Shown: in pieces, positions 11,599 to 23,765 of the stretch
Layout of the letters: the number at the start of each line of letters is the position of its first letter
How positions within the stretch are numbered: position 1 is the stretch's first letter
Assembly: GCA_902729315.2 (NCBI GenBank)
Contig: LR746274.1
Coordinates: 434,001 to 498,000 of the forward strand
Length of the DNA: 64,000 nt
DNA from: Spirodela intermedia
Lineage: Eukaryota > Streptophyta > Magnoliopsida > Alismatales > Araceae
Reading direction: 5' to 3'
Position numbers and translations under genes: made by a program
Notes under the pieces: generated by a model
Database searches by the model: none
Seen by the model: the letters and a program-made list of their open reading frames with translations, nothing else
What the model was told of the DNA's origin: nothing

Positions 11599-14432
11599 AT
11601 GTCGGACTACAGCTCGCCTTTCCTGAACGACCAGCTCTCCAAGCGGACGTTCATCTTTGGGCTCCGCCTGTGGGTCATCGTGGGAGTCTGCGTCGGCGCT
11701 GGCTTCGTCCTGCTCCTGTTCCTCATCTCTCTCTGGATCGTCTCCAGGCGCAACAGATCGCTCTCCCACCACTACCCCCATCAGCACCTCCCCAAGGCCT
11801 CTCCGAAGACCACCATTATCCCACTCGTCACCAAGGAGATCCAGGAAATCCGTGTCGACCCCTCCGACGCAAAATCCGCCCCCCAGATCTTCCAGACGCC
11901 CACGCCCTTCTCTGAACCGGAACAGCGCCCCCAATCGGCGGAGCGGCAGGGGTTTCTTCCGTCCCCGCAAGAACAGAGCCCAGCGGGGCGCCGGATGATA
12001 CACATTGACATCGGGAAGGACCATCGGATTACGTTCCCGGAGCGAGGGAGCGGAGGCGGCGGCGGTGCCTCGTCTCACGCAAGCGGGGAGTACAGGTCGG
12101 CGGAGCAGCCGTCCATCGCCGTCCCCGAGGTCTCCCATTTGGGGTGGGGGCACTGGTACACGCTCAGGGAGCTCGAGGCGGCCACCGGTGGATTTGCAGA
12201 CAACAAGGTGATTGGGGAAGGTGGGTACGGCATCGTCTACCACGGCGTCCTCGAGGACAACACTCAAATCGCCGTGAAGAATCTTCTCAACAACAGGTTG
12301 CCCTCATGTCTGGCCCTCATGCATTTGACAATCTCGGAGCAGATCCTTGCTGGATACTCTCCTTCTATACGATTTCTGTGATATTCGTCGAACTGGCTGA
12401 TCCTTCTCAAACGAGAATTGCATCTACTAAATGCATTGATATCTAGTTCAAAATCAGAGTAGCTTCACTACTCTTCTTCCGCGCAATTCATGGCGGTCTG
12501 CTCCTGAATGGATTGTCCTTGCAGGGGCCAAGCAGAGAAGGAGTTTGAGGTGGAAGTGGAAGCCATTGGACGAATTCGTCACAAGAACTTGGTAAGGCTG
12601 CTTGGATACTGCGCTGAAGGGGCTCACAGGTACGCATTGCGCCACATTCTCCCTGGAGAACCAGGCTGGGATTTCTGATATTGCTCCCCATTCAACCCCC
12701 CTTTCCTTCTCCTCTTTCTGCTTGTAGGATGCTGGTATATGAGTATGTAGATAATGGAAACCTGGAACAATGGCTTCATGGGAGCCTCGGATCCACCCGC
12801 CCTCTCTCATGGGACATCCGGATGAACATCATTCTTGGAACTGCAAAAGGGTAATTTCCAAAAAGGGAAAGAGATCCCACTTTGCATTTTCTCATTTGGA
12901 TGGTCTCAATGGTTGACTTAAATTCATTAAACTTTCTCCAGGCTAATGTACTTGCATGAGGGGCTTGAGCCCAAGGTCGTTCATCGTGATGTGAAGTCCA
13001 GCAACATACTTATTGACAGGCAGTGGAATCCCAAGGTATCTGATTTTGGGCTTGCGAAGCTCTTGGGCTCGGAGAAGAGCTACATCACTACCCGCGTGAT
13101 GGGAACCTTTGGGTTTGTCCAGTTCTCTTTGTCTCAAGTCTTGGTTGACTTAATTTCTATGGTTGACTTAATTTGGTCAATACATCTCTCCATCCATCAG
13201 CAACCAATCTATGCTTCCACAGATATGTGGCTCCTGAATATGCGAAGACCGGGATGCTGAATGAGAAGAGCGATGTGTACAGTTTTGGGATCCTCATAAT
13301 GGAGATAATTTCGGGAAGGAATCCGGTTGACTACAGCCGCCCCCCTGCAGAGGTCAGTTCTTGGTTCGGCAGTTGACTGACAAGGTTGTGCATTCGCAGC
13401 TGTTGGTCAAAGTCAATAACCCCAGTGGAGTTTTTCAGGTCAACCTTGTCGAGTGGCTCAAGAACATGGTTACTGATAGGAACTCCGAGGGTATCTTGGA
13501 CCCCAGAATACCCGAGAGGCCTCCATCAAGGGCACTGAAGAAGGCTCTTTTAGTAGCACTGAAATGCGTGGATCCTGATTCTCAGAAGAGGCCGAAGATG
13601 GGGCACGTGATACATATGTTTGAAGTCGATGATTTCCCCTACAGGGATGTGAGTGTGAATCCCTACCCGTTATGGTTATTTTCCATTTAAATATTTATCT
13701 AGTGACATTTATGCAGGAGTTATCGATTTAGTTATTCTCATTAATCCTCCGGTGTTAATTTTTAGCTATTTTTCTTTATATTACTTAATTTGGGATGGAT
13801 TCAGTTCTTCAATTGTTCTATGTTTCCTTGAATTTCTGACCGCAGTCTGCCCTGAATTAGAAATAAAACAGTGATATACTCATGCACTGATGGGCAATAT
13901 TCTAGCAATCATCTGGCATGAAAACATTAGTTTTGTGTTCAAATTAAAATAATAATAGTAGAAATAAATAATAGTAATTAAATGAAACGGCAAGAACAAT
14001 TCCTTTTGAACTGAATTATAGGAGACGACTCCTGCCCACTTTCTTGGCTACAATTTATATATTGTTCTATCAAAATAAATATTTTTTATTACTATTTTTA
14101 TTTTATTTTTTATGATCATCGATGAGGCAGCCACATTCCAGTACTAATCTGGGTTGGAAACATTGAGTCTGGATCTGAATCAAGAGAGAAAACTATCATC
14201 AAAGCAGCGTATACTCGCATGATTACAGATCATCAAACTTTTTCTGCATGATCACTGATGGGCAAACCCAATTGATGTCCAGGAACGCCGAGTGACTCGT
14301 GAAGCAGGGAGAGCCCATAAAGCACACTTCCCCGACAAAGAGGCAGCTGAAGCAGGTGGCAGCAGCAGTGGTAGATATGACGACGGCAGCGTCTCTACTA
14401 GAGTTGATGGAGGAAGGGAGCTCAGTGGGTAG
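11599..14432 (+). CDS. Receptor-like serine/threonine kinase with N-terminal membrane anchor, 7 exons, 528 aa
   Basis: Membrane-anchored kinase of the plant class with almost no ectodomain (Arabidopsis At2g42960/At3g59110 type). Exons: 11599-12296, 12525-12629, 12728-12850, 12942-13112, 13223-13352, 13439-13648, 14283-14432. A hydrophobic span of about 25 residues starts near residue 23, followed by RR and a roughly 140-residue Ser/Pro-rich linker. The kinase follows: [10 protein letters not shown], glycine loop [11 protein letters not shown] (about 205-215), IAVKNL (catalytic Lys), HRDVKSSN near 324, DFGLAK near 343, VAPEYA and the KSDVYSFG block. Catalytic HRD and DFG residues are intact, so it should be active. 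The sixth exon ends FPYRD. The last coding exon lies 634 bases further on, beyond the apparent end of the kinase reading frame, and encodes the family-typical basic tail ERRVTREAG...GRELSG. It is easily missed. Substrate and ligand cannot be read from the sequence. Confidence 0.93.
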
Positions 14433-14953
14433 CTGAATCCACAGAGCATGCGCCGTTCTAAAGGTTCCTCTCACCCTTTTTTTCCATTTATTTCCCTCGA
14501 GACTATATAAATCTCCTCCTGGAATGTGTACAAAAATGGATAAATATTTTGCCTCCTATTTTTATTCATTTATTTTCCCCCTCTGAATTTCTTCAGGGAA
14601 TGGGCGACCCGCACTGGAAGATCCTTCTGGGCGCCCCTTCTTTCCCAAGTGTAACCCAGCGCCTGCTACCTATCCGATGACGATCATCAGGCTGAATATT
14701 GCCTAAAACGGTGGGGGAGGGAGAGAGAAGAGGAGGGGAGGGGGGGGGGAAGGTTCTAGGGTTTGTTGTTCCATTTCTGGCTGCACAAATCCCCCCCAGC
14801 TGTCGGCTGCTTCCTTGTCATAGAGAGACTGCAACAAGATTGACTGCTTATTTTTTTCTGGATTTGGTGTTCTTGTTCTGGGTTTGTCTCCTGTTGCCGC
14901 AGATTCAGCTGCAGGGTTTGTTCTTGCCGTGTTCAAGCTGGGCGGGCCCCTTG

Positions 14954-14995
<42 letters not shown>

Positions 14996-15063
14996 TGTAA
15001 AAAGTCCTACTCAAGGCATTCCCTTTAGCAGAAGACGTACCCTAAAACGGTCTGCCGGGTTTA
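14433..15063. other. Intergenic spacer with a (GA)17 microsatellite
   Basis: No gene is seen after the kinase stop. The spacer holds G-rich tracts (14708-14755) and a GA microsatellite at 14957-14993. The repeat-built promoter of the ribosomal gene follows. ORFs across the GA tract are repeat artefacts. Confidence 0.65.
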
Positions 15064-15518
15064 AAAAAGCAGCACTTTCAAAACGGTCTGAAAAGCTCCT
15101 CCTCGGGAAGCGGATTTGTCACCATCTTCGGCTTGAATCAAATGGGCTTTTAGTCCACTAGTTACTTCGGCCAATTCGCAATATATTCGGCCCAAAAAGT
15201 AGCACTGCCAAAATACGTTTCCCTGAAAAACTCTGCCTGCGGGGAGCGGATTTTTTCATTGGCTTGGGCTTTGAATCGTATGGGCTTTTAATCCACTATT
15301 TATTTGGGCCCACTCCTGTGTGTTCGGCCCAAAAGGGAGCACTTCCAAAATGGGCTTCCCTGAAATAGTTCTTCCCGCGGGGAAGCGGGTATGTCAATGG
15401 GCTTTAGCCCAGTATTAATTTGGGCCAAATTACAGTACATTCGGCCGGCAATAAGCACTTTCAAAATCGGCTTGAATCCATTATTTGTTTGGGCCCAAAT
15501 CCAGTATATTAGGCCCAA
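15064..15518 (+). repeat. Four degenerate tandem repeats carrying site II (TGGGCC/T) elements, promoter of eS10
   Basis: Four copies of a unit start near 15067, 15199, 15334 and 15451, so periods are about 132, 135 and 117 bases. Each opens with AGCACT-NCCAAAA or close variants. The first three carry a G-rich AAGCGG/GAGCGG word. Copies then contain ATGGGCTTTTA-type and TTTGGGCC-type words and end with TATTCGGCCC/TTAGGCCC. The fourth unit lacks the G-rich middle. TGGGCC/T site II motifs are a known hallmark of plant ribosomal-protein promoters. A telo-box-like TAGGGTT follows at about 15591. Confidence 0.8.
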
Positions 15519-15690
15519 TATGATCATAGACTAGGCAGGGCTCATGTCGGAGGCCCAATATTCACGGAGTCATATATCCGTGCAGGTTGCTAGGGTTCCT
15601 GATATCCCCGCGGTGTTCCTCTTCTCTGCTATTGTCCCGCCGCCCCTCCGGGTTCCCTCCCTGCATCTGCGAAACCAGGCGGCTGCCACC

Positions 15691-17987
15691 ATGGTATGAG
15701 GCATCTCGCCGTTGTTCGTCTGACCACGATGTCTTCAGTTTCTGTGCCCTTTGTCAGATCTCCTGGTTCGTCAGGTCCATAATTGAGTTCCTTGTTTGGT
15801 CATGTAGATTATCCCGAAGAAGAATCGCCGCGAGATCTGCAAGTACCTTTTCCAAGGTGTGTAGTGATGATGATTAGGGTTGAGGGCTCCCTTTCTAGGT
15901 CACCTGCTCTCTTTTTTTTTTTCCTTTCCACTTATTTTCTTTCATCCCTGTCGTGATGTTGTGTTGGTGATGACAGAGGGGGTGCTCTACGCAAAGAAGG
16001 ACTTCAACTTGCCGAAGCACCCGTTGATCGACGTGCCGAACCTGCAGGTAATCAAGCTGATGCAGAGTTTTAAGTCGAAGGAGTACGTCAGGGAGACGTT
16101 CGGATGGATGCACTACTACTGGTTCCTCACGAACGACGGTATCGAGTTCCTTCGTACCTACCTTAACCTTCCGTCGGAGATCGTCCCCGCCACCCTTAAA
16201 AAGTCCGCTAAACCCTTACCGTCCCGCCCCATGGGCGGCCCCGGTGACCGCCCACCTAGGTATTTATCCTGCATTTCCCACTTCTGTTAATTTTCATCTG
16301 ACAAGTATTTATAATCCTTCTAACCATTTTTTTGAGTATTTTCAGGAGATTTGATGGAGACAGGCCGAGGTTTGGGGACAGAGATGGTTATCGTGGGGGT
16401 CCCCGAGGAGGTACAGGGGAATTTGGCGACAAGGGCGGTGCTCCTCCCGAGTTCCAGCCTTCTTTCCGGGTAAGCACCAATTTATATAGTTCCTTCCTCT
16501 TTCCGTGGTGTTGATTACCACTTGGAAGTTAGTGATTAGTGTGCTTACGATTTTGCCTTATTATCATAGATGTTTTTTCCTTAGTTATCTGTGATCGAAA
16601 TAGTCGGGTGGTGATGGAGACTTGTTTCTTGATGAGGTCTGCGAGATGCCATCTCTAGGATATAATGTAGGCTTGGTTTCCAGTCTGGAGGACGAATCAT
16701 CGCTAATGTAATCCATATCTGAGCTGAAATGAAGAATGAAAATTTTTAGTGTTCGTGGATCCGCACCCACTCGACCAAAATTATTTCTCTCGAGGAAAAG
16801 TTTGGATGGCTGTTTGAGGAGTGTAAGCAAAGCTTAGATTGTCAATTATGATGGCATGGTCTACATCCAATCATGTCGATTTCTTCTTGGGTCATTTTGT
16901 ATGTGGTTTTAGTACTCTGAATGTGCCAATCTTTTCATAATTGATCTTTAAAGGGGATTGGGAACCGCTAATATCCTAACTTGGGAGGATTACGTGAAGG
17001 CTCTTCCATGTTCTCCTGTTGGAGTTGTTGATATTGCCACTGAGAATGAGTGCTGGCGAGAAGAGAAAGTCAAGTGGGTGTGCAGAGAAAGTCCATTGAT
17101 TTCATTTATAGTTGATTTATGTGGTTTTTTTGGTGAGCTGGCGTGATTAGGTGTGCTAGGGTTCTAATTAATTATCAGAATTTAGATTCCATTTATGATT
17201 TAATGTTCTGAGATTTTAGCTATTCATCTGTGAATTCAATAATATTATTTTACGTTGACAGATTATATCGTTTTGGATCCTATTTTTTTTTACAGGTGAT
17301 CTCTATTTTTTTATCATAGATGTTGAAAGTAATAGGGACTATTCGATATTAAACAGTAATTTCTTGTCTTCTTCTTTTTTCAGTGTTTCGATTCATGTTT
17401 CCTTCTCTAAGAAAATCACCAGGATATGTAGAGCCCCCCATTACTTTCAACATCCATGAGCAAAAAATAGAGATCACCTTTAAAAAAATAGGATCAAAAC
17501 GATGAAAAAGCTAAAATCGTTTTCCGTAATTGACGGCCATCAGCGGCGGGTCTTCAAATGAATTCGTTGAATTTTTTAGCTCATATTTTGGAATAAGAAA
17601 CTTCTTAACCACGAACTCAGACTGAAATTATGAAGATTAATCATATCTACTGTGAAAATACGAGAAATATACACAATTTACCAGATGTGGATGGGAATCT
17701 CAACCAGATTCCTTGTCCTTGTCATGGTACATATTCTTGTTCTATCAGATCATAAGCCCGTCGAAGAAATAACCAATGTTGCAGACCAATTTATTTGAGC
17801 CATTTATAGGATTATCCCCAGGGATTAAAAGTGTTCCTATTTTGTTGATGGAGAGTGTTGCTAACTTGCCTCTATTGCTTCTCCTCAGGGCGGCGAAAGG
17901 CCCGCTTTTGGCCGGGGTGGCGGCGGCTTTGGTGCTTCAGGCGGCGGCGGTGCTTACCGGCCTCCTGGTTCTTCTTCCCTTGAGTAA
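15691..17987 (+). CDS. RPS10: 40S ribosomal protein eS10, 5 coding exons, 185 aa
   Basis: Structural protein of the small ribosomal subunit head, near the mRNA entry side. Coding exons: 15691-15693 (the ATG alone), 15808-15856, 15977-16259, 16346-16469, 17889-17987. The protein starts [17 protein letters not shown] and continues [37 protein letters not shown] and [21 protein letters not shown]. It ends in an RG/G-rich tail ([18 protein letters not shown], then [15 protein letters not shown]). This is the complete eS10 fold plus the plant-type basic tail, and the length is typical. The start is fixed by the context GCCACCATGG and by the exact fit of ATG to ATT-ATC across the first intron. Intron 4 (16470-17888) is unusually long for this compact gene and carries an inverted-repeat element. 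The promoter is the tandem site II array just upstream. Confidence 0.96.
17212..17519. mobile_element. MITE-like inverted repeat in the last eS10 intron
   Basis: Two arms of roughly 85-130 bases are reverse complements. The left arm (17212-17341) contains TTTTAGCTATTCATC and GGTGATCTCTATTTTTT. The right arm (17436-17519) contains the matching AAAAAATAGAGATCACC and GATGAAAAAGCTAAAATC. The left arm has about 41 extra bases (17229-17268). The loop is about 95 bases. There is no coding capacity, so it fits a non-autonomous foldback or MITE element. I could not define a target-site duplication. Confidence 0.75.
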
Positions 17988-19447
17988 CTCAACCCTCTCG
18001 CGCTCCTCTTCCAAGCCTTTTGCCGGCGTGTTAAGATAGACATGCGATTTCTGCAAGGATCTTAGTGTTTTGCTTTGTTTGCTCAGCCCGTTCGTTACTC
18101 CCTGTCACGAATTCCCGTCTTCTTCTTCCCCTTGACTACCTTCTTCTGCCCCCACCGATTCTCTCTGGGTATTCAGAGTCTTTCTCATTTCTTCTACGGT
18201 GTTTACGGTGTAGCTGAAACCGGGCCGGGCCGGGCCGGGCCCATTTTTTAGTGGGCTGTGTCTCGGGCTTTTCCCTACTGAAGGGGGGCCCCCCTTGTGG
18301 ACGTTGTGCCACTGCTGGCACAAGTTGAGGCGCTGACCATTGTTGGTCAACGGTGGGCGGAGGCGGCTGTGGAATTGCATTAGGGCACTGCTGGCATAAG
18401 ACCTCTTTCCCTTGCCCTCCCAGCCAGCGAGTACCAGCGGATCTAAATAAGCGGGACATGCTCTAAGATGATCGTTAATTAATGCCCACAGAGGTTCTAA
18501 TTTATATATAATTAAATATTTTTTCGACCCTTTTTCTTTTTGGAGCATAGATTTTTTTTTTCTTAACTCGTATATTTGATCTTCAAATGCTCCCCGATAT
18601 ATTTTTTATTATTATAAAAATACATAAATAATCTCAAAAGCGGGGTTTTCGATGAAAAAGTAAAAACAGGGTATATATGTCATTAGAAAATAGAATCCCC
18701 GTTTTTTTCATTTTTGAGAAAAATACAAAAATACTTTCCAAAACGGGGTTTTTCGATGGTCGAAAGTTGAAAAAATAGGGTCCATAGTTTTCTGGTAGGC
18801 CGAAATTTAATGCATTTGGATAGTTATTATAAAATAGAATGCATGTGGTATTTTCTTTATTTTCTGGAAATTAAATAGTAGCAATACTCTGCAAGTTCTT
18901 GGGATTAAAATAAGGACAAAAAATAATATTAAATTATCTAGGGTTCAGAATATAATTATCGGTCAGAATGGGCACATATAGGAAAACTAACTTGTTTATT
19001 TTATTTATTTCTTTTTGTTCGCCTCTGCGGTTTACGATATCTGGGGACGCTGGTCGCTCTCCGCGTGGGTCCCACTGCCCGCCGCTCTACTCCCAGATGG
19101 ATGCGGGCCTCGATCACGGGGCTCTCTCTCCCTCTCTCTCTCTCCCCCACACTCTCACTCTCTCTGTGGGGCTTCTCCTCCTCCGTCTCCCGCTGTAATC
19201 TCCGCCGCCGCCGCCGCCGCCACCTGTGAGTGCAGCAGTTTGGCTGTTCCCACGGCCGAGGACGGCGGCGGCATGGTGAGGATGGGGAGCACCGTCGGCG
19301 ATGAGATCACCAGCGAGTGACCGGAACCAGGACGGGGAGCTTCTCCGAGAAGTATCGCGAGTTTGAAACTGGTCGAGCTGCAGTGGAGTCGGCTTTCTAG
19401 TCTCCGTTCTTCCCACCCCTAGTGTCTGCTCCGCCGCTCGCTTGGCC
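17988..19447. other. Intergenic spacer with GGGCC run and A/T-rich repeats
   Basis: The first part is the eS10 3' region. At 18218-18241 there is a (GGGCC)4-like run ending GGGCCCATTTTTT. From 18613 to 18790 lie paired degenerate repeats, annotated separately. The final 350 bases are the CT-rich leader of the SPARK kinase gene, with (CT)n tracts between 19125 and 19165. Other ORFs here look like noise. Confidence 0.6.
18613..18790. repeat. Degenerate direct/inverted repeat around the word ACGGGGTTTTTCGA
   Basis: Two direct copies of about 55 bases start near 18616 and 18718, roughly 102 bases apart. Each goes from AAAAATACA through CGGGGTTTT(T)CGATG to ACAGGG/ATAGGG. Between them, 18692-18718 reads GAATCCCCGTTTTTTTCAT, a complement of the same word, so the block can also fold. 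It looks like the remnant of a small mobile or satellite-like element. Confidence 0.55.
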
Positions 19448-21634
19448 ATGCCGGGATTGCTCCTGGGACTGCTGGTGGGGGTGGTGGCTTTGCTAGGAGC
19501 CCAGCGAGTGGTAGCGACGGCCTCAGGTAGTCTCTGCTTGGTTCTCCTCGCTTTTTGCTCGGTTCTCACCTCTTCGTTGTTTTGATTCGATGATCGACGA
19601 GCTGTTCATTAGTGATCTTGCATTCTGTCTATTGCTCCGCTGTGGCGTGAATCCCCTTTCAATCTCCCGTTTCTCGTTCATCCTACGGGATTTCTGGCTC
19701 AAAACTCTGCCCCGGCGTGCCGCCTCTCCGCCATCGAGTCGTTTGCTGCATCCGTTCCTTTTTCTTCACAATGCACGACGATGTGTTTGATAGCATCTTC
19801 CTTGTCCGTATCAGAAGCGAGGGGTGCGCTATTTTTTCACGCTTATTGCAGTCTTGTGGTTATCGATTTGAGGCATGCTATTTTGGTGAATTGAGCTCTA
19901 CTTGATCTTCTGTGGATGAGACCTTTCACTGGGGCATGGAGAGTAAGGGCTGGTGACTTGGCTCATGATCTCTATTGAGCTGATTTTTAGGGCAGAAGAC
20001 CTCAGCTATCTCCCCATACCCTGAGCAGCCCTGGCTGCGGATGTATGTATGAGCCAGTGACAACCCCAAATGTACAGGTGTGAAGATGAATAAGAGGACT
20101 GACATGAATGATAGAGGAACGCTTGCTACATATGAACAAAGCATAGGCGTTGACTGTCGGCCAAGAACAGCAGCAACAGCAGGACAATGTGTTCCCATTT
20201 GGCCAGAGAGTCAAGATTATGATGGGAAGGATTGAAAATCGTCGAGTGGTGCGGATCAATCATGGACTATGTGACTGTAGGGGACTCAGCATGCTGCATT
20301 AGAGGCAGTATGAATTGGTGGTGTCAGTCAAATATAGAAAAAAGGTCAAAAGAGGTGCAGGTCATTTTTATGCTAAACATGTGTATGGTCGGTGGACTAA
20401 ACATAGGGAGTAGAGAACATATGATCTATGATACGTGGGGGAGATCCAGATGAAAAAAAATAGAAAAAAATAGAAAAATCAGCACGAGCTGCCCAGTTGG
20501 GTGCCTTGACAATACATAATGCATATTACATTGTTAATCTCATTTTTTTACTTTATCGTCTTCCCTTTTTTTTTTTTTGTTTGGATGCAATCGATTAAAG
20601 ACCTACAAGAATGGTAATCTTGGGATGGTAGCAGCGATTTTTAAGCTAAGACTTGTCAATTTGTGGACTATGAACATGCTTTCCAAACCTTGAGAATGAT
20701 GCAAACACTCTTTCTATCATACTCCAAGTTGCTTCACAATTGTTACCAGACCTTTCCTCGTGAAGATTCCAGTCAAAGATTTGAGAGGGTAGAAATACCT
20801 TGCGGGGAAACAAGCCTGTAGTAGAGCTGTATGAAAGCATTTTCCCATTGAGAGTGAGTACCATGTGTGGCTTCGTTCTCTGGCATTCATAAAGACATTC
20901 GTGGATTTTTATTAGCTGGGTTCATAGCTGCTGGTTTCTTTTTTCTTTTCTTTTTATTTTAATTTTTTTTTTTTTTTTTTTGGGAGATTCATCTTCATTG
21001 GTTTTTAGTTTTAATATTTTCTGTGCTCTAACATTTTCCCTTCTCTGTGCAGACTGCCCGTTGGACCTAAGTTGGTCAAACTTTACTTTGGCAGCCTCTG
21101 TGTGCTCTGATGGGAATGAGAGGGGAAAGTGTTGCCGGTTCATCAATGCCTTCGTCGCCGTCTCTGTTTCGCGCTATGCGAGCTCTACAGGTCAATTGGG
21201 TGTTCCAGCTGCATTCTCAGAAACATGCCTCAATTTTGTCTCAGAAACCTTGCGACAACGTGGTATTCCATCCAATGCAATGGCATTCTGCGGTCTGGGG
21301 ACGAAGATTTTGGTCAGCTGTCAGTGTGAGGGACGGGCGACCGTGCTGGAAATGCTCCAGTCTCCTAACTTTTCTGACGTAGTTACTAGCTGCAAGGCAC
21401 CGATATCTCTGGAGAGCACATGTAAAAGGTGCTTGACCTCTGGCATCCTGTACATTCATCGCCTTGTTGGATCCCAAGATAATGTGACCTTGAGTACCTG
21501 TCGTGACGCGACTTTTGTCACTCTCACCAACCAAGGCAAGAACCTCTCGGCTGTTGACATGGTGAGCTGCTTCTTCGGAGTTCAGGCCCTCAATATAGAT
21601 ACAGGTACATCGATTTTGTTTGGATTTCTGTCGC

Positions 21635-21693
<59 letters not shown>

Positions 21694-23765
21694 TACTATT
21701 ATTAATACTATTTTATTTGGCTGAAACTTTGCATCTGTTGTTCGTGTTTCAGACCCGCTTCTTCAGTCGCCCATGTCCGCAGCTTCATCGAATCCTCCAT
21801 CAGCCGAAGCCCCCTCTAAACACGCGTCAGCCAGGCACTACCAGCGTTACCATCTAGCGTTGATCCCGGTGGTTGGCATAGCCGTCACGGGCACGGCCAC
21901 TCTACTCCTGGCGTTTCTGATTCTGCTCATTCATAGGAAGAGGAAAGAACTGAAGATCACTGACAGCATCTCTGGGCCTTCTCAGGAGGGTTTCCCTCCT
22001 CCTCCTCATCGTAAATTTTCCGAAGGTCTGCTCATTCGCACCTTGTTACTCGATCCAAGGGCCAGACCCAGAGAAAAGGCTGTAGAATGTGGCCTCTGGG
22101 ACAGACCCATTTGATGCTGGGACCTATGATCTTGGTCACCATGTTGACATTTTTCAGTGAGGTTGTTTCAGGCCCGCGGTCAATGTTCCAGAGATTCAGC
22201 TACAAGGAAACGAAGAGAGCTACGAATGATTTTGGATCGATGATAGGGAAGGGTGGGTTCGGAACTGTTTACAGAGCGGAGTTTGGTGACGATCTTGTGG
22301 TTGCTGTGAAGAGGATGAACAAGGTCTCGGAGCAAGCAGAAGACGAGTTTTGCCGAGAGATGGAGCTCCTCGGGCGGCTGCATCATCGCCACCTAGTTGC
22401 CCTGAGAGGCTACTGCATCAAGAAACGGGAGAGGTGAGTGAAAATATCTGGTTTCCCTGATGATACTGATGATTATTATTATTATTAATTATCATTGATT
22501 ATTCCCTTTTTTGTGAATTGCAGATGTCTGATGTATGAATATATGGAAAATGGGAGCCTGAAAGATCATATCCACTGTAATCATCCATCCATTTCTCAAT
22601 TTACCTGCCGGTGAATGCTTTGAAGATTTATCAACGATGATGTTCTTGAATATGATTCATATCTGTTTGTGATAGCTTCGGGAAGAGCTCCATTGAGCTG
22701 GCAGACGAGAATCCAGATCGCCATTGACGTTGCCAATGCTCTGGTATTGGGACTAGTTTATCACAGTGCCATCTGTTTCGGGGATCTCTTCATCACTTCG
22801 CTCATTCTTCCAGCGATTCTTGTTCGTAATCGCAGGAGTACCTTCATTTCTACTGCGATCCGCCTCTCTGCCACAGAGATGTCAAGTCTAGTAATATTCT
22901 TCTGGATGAGAATTTTGTGGCGAAGGTGGCTGAACTTTCGATCCCTCAGTCGTGAATTCTTCTCGGTTTCTTTAGCGGCGTTAACACTCCCCGGACTGAT
23001 CTCTGCAGCTCGCCGACTTTGGCCTCGCCCATGCTTCCAGAAGTGGTTCGATAAACTTTGAACCAGTGAACACAGATATCCGCGGAACTCCAGGTAGGGT
23101 TTATCCTGCTTCCAAATGCAAGAAGAAGAAGAAGAAGAAGAAGAAGAAGAAGAAGAAGAAGAAGAGCCTCGAATTTTGAAATCTCGATTGAAGCAGTAAC
23201 CGGAACCTGGCTGAATCTGATGTCTGCAGGCTACATGGATCCCGAGTACGTGATCACGCAGGAGCTGACAGAGAAGAGCGACGTGTACAGCTACGGCGTG
23301 GTGCTGCTGGAGCTGGTGACTGGGAGGCGCGCGATCCAGGACAACAGGAACATCGTCGAGTGGTTTCAGAAGTTCACGGCGGCGGAGTCGAGGCTACCCG
23401 GCCTGGTCGATCCGGCGATCAGGGACACCGTCGATCTGGAGCAGCTGCAGGCGATCGTCGGGATCATCCGATGGTGCACGCAGAGGGAGGGGAAGGCGAG
23501 GCCCTCCATTAAGCAGGTGCTTCGATTGCTGTACGAGCGGCTGGATCTGGATCCCCTGCAAGGCGGCCCGATCGGAGACGGCGAGGAGGAGGAAGAAGGC
23601 TCCGGCGGGGAGAGAGCGAGCAAGGGGAAGGGGCGGCGGACGGAGGGGATCCACCATAGCGCGTGGCTCCCGTCTTCTTCCAGCACATCGAGATCCTACT
23701 GCAGCAGGAGCTTCCTCCTCGAGGGCGGCTCCCCGCAGTCTCCTCCTGGTATGTTCTCCCTCTGA
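19448..23765 (+). CDS. SPARK-domain receptor-like protein kinase, 9 exons, 665 aa
   Basis: Plasma-membrane receptor-like kinase related to Arabidopsis At1g49730/At3g19300. Exons: 19448-19526, 21053-21604, 21753-22025, 22172-22433, 22524-22576, 22676-22743, 22836-22925, 23009-23093, 23230-23765. Residues 1-26 form a signal peptide. About 27-210 is a Cys-rich SPARK ectodomain ([60 protein letters not shown]). A transmembrane helix follows near 244-268. The kinase has [36 protein letters not shown] (His near 442), DFGLAH (462), [20 protein letters not shown] and a Ser-rich tail ending MFSL. HRD and DFG are intact. The start is fixed by the leader peptide, because the next exon already begins at the mature SPARK domain. 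Intron 1 is 1.5 kb. Some members of this family act in symbiosis or development, but no specific role can be inferred here. Confidence 0.94.
21638..21695. repeat. (TTA)n microsatellite in SPARK kinase intron 2
   Basis: About 18 TTA units with a few C interruptions lie in the short intron 21605-21752 and occupy over a third of it. Confidence 0.95.
23129..23165. repeat. (AAG)n microsatellite in SPARK kinase intron 8
   Basis: Twelve AAG units lie in the 136-base intron between exons 8 and 9. Confidence 0.95.

Noticed and set aside
16626-16725. Possible box C/D snoRNA in the last eS10 intron (TTGATGA near 16631, CTGA near 16720)
   Set aside because: The boxes are present, but the terminal stem is poor and no clear D'/C' pair or rRNA guide could be shown. 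A second candidate near 16849-16920 has a C box mismatch.
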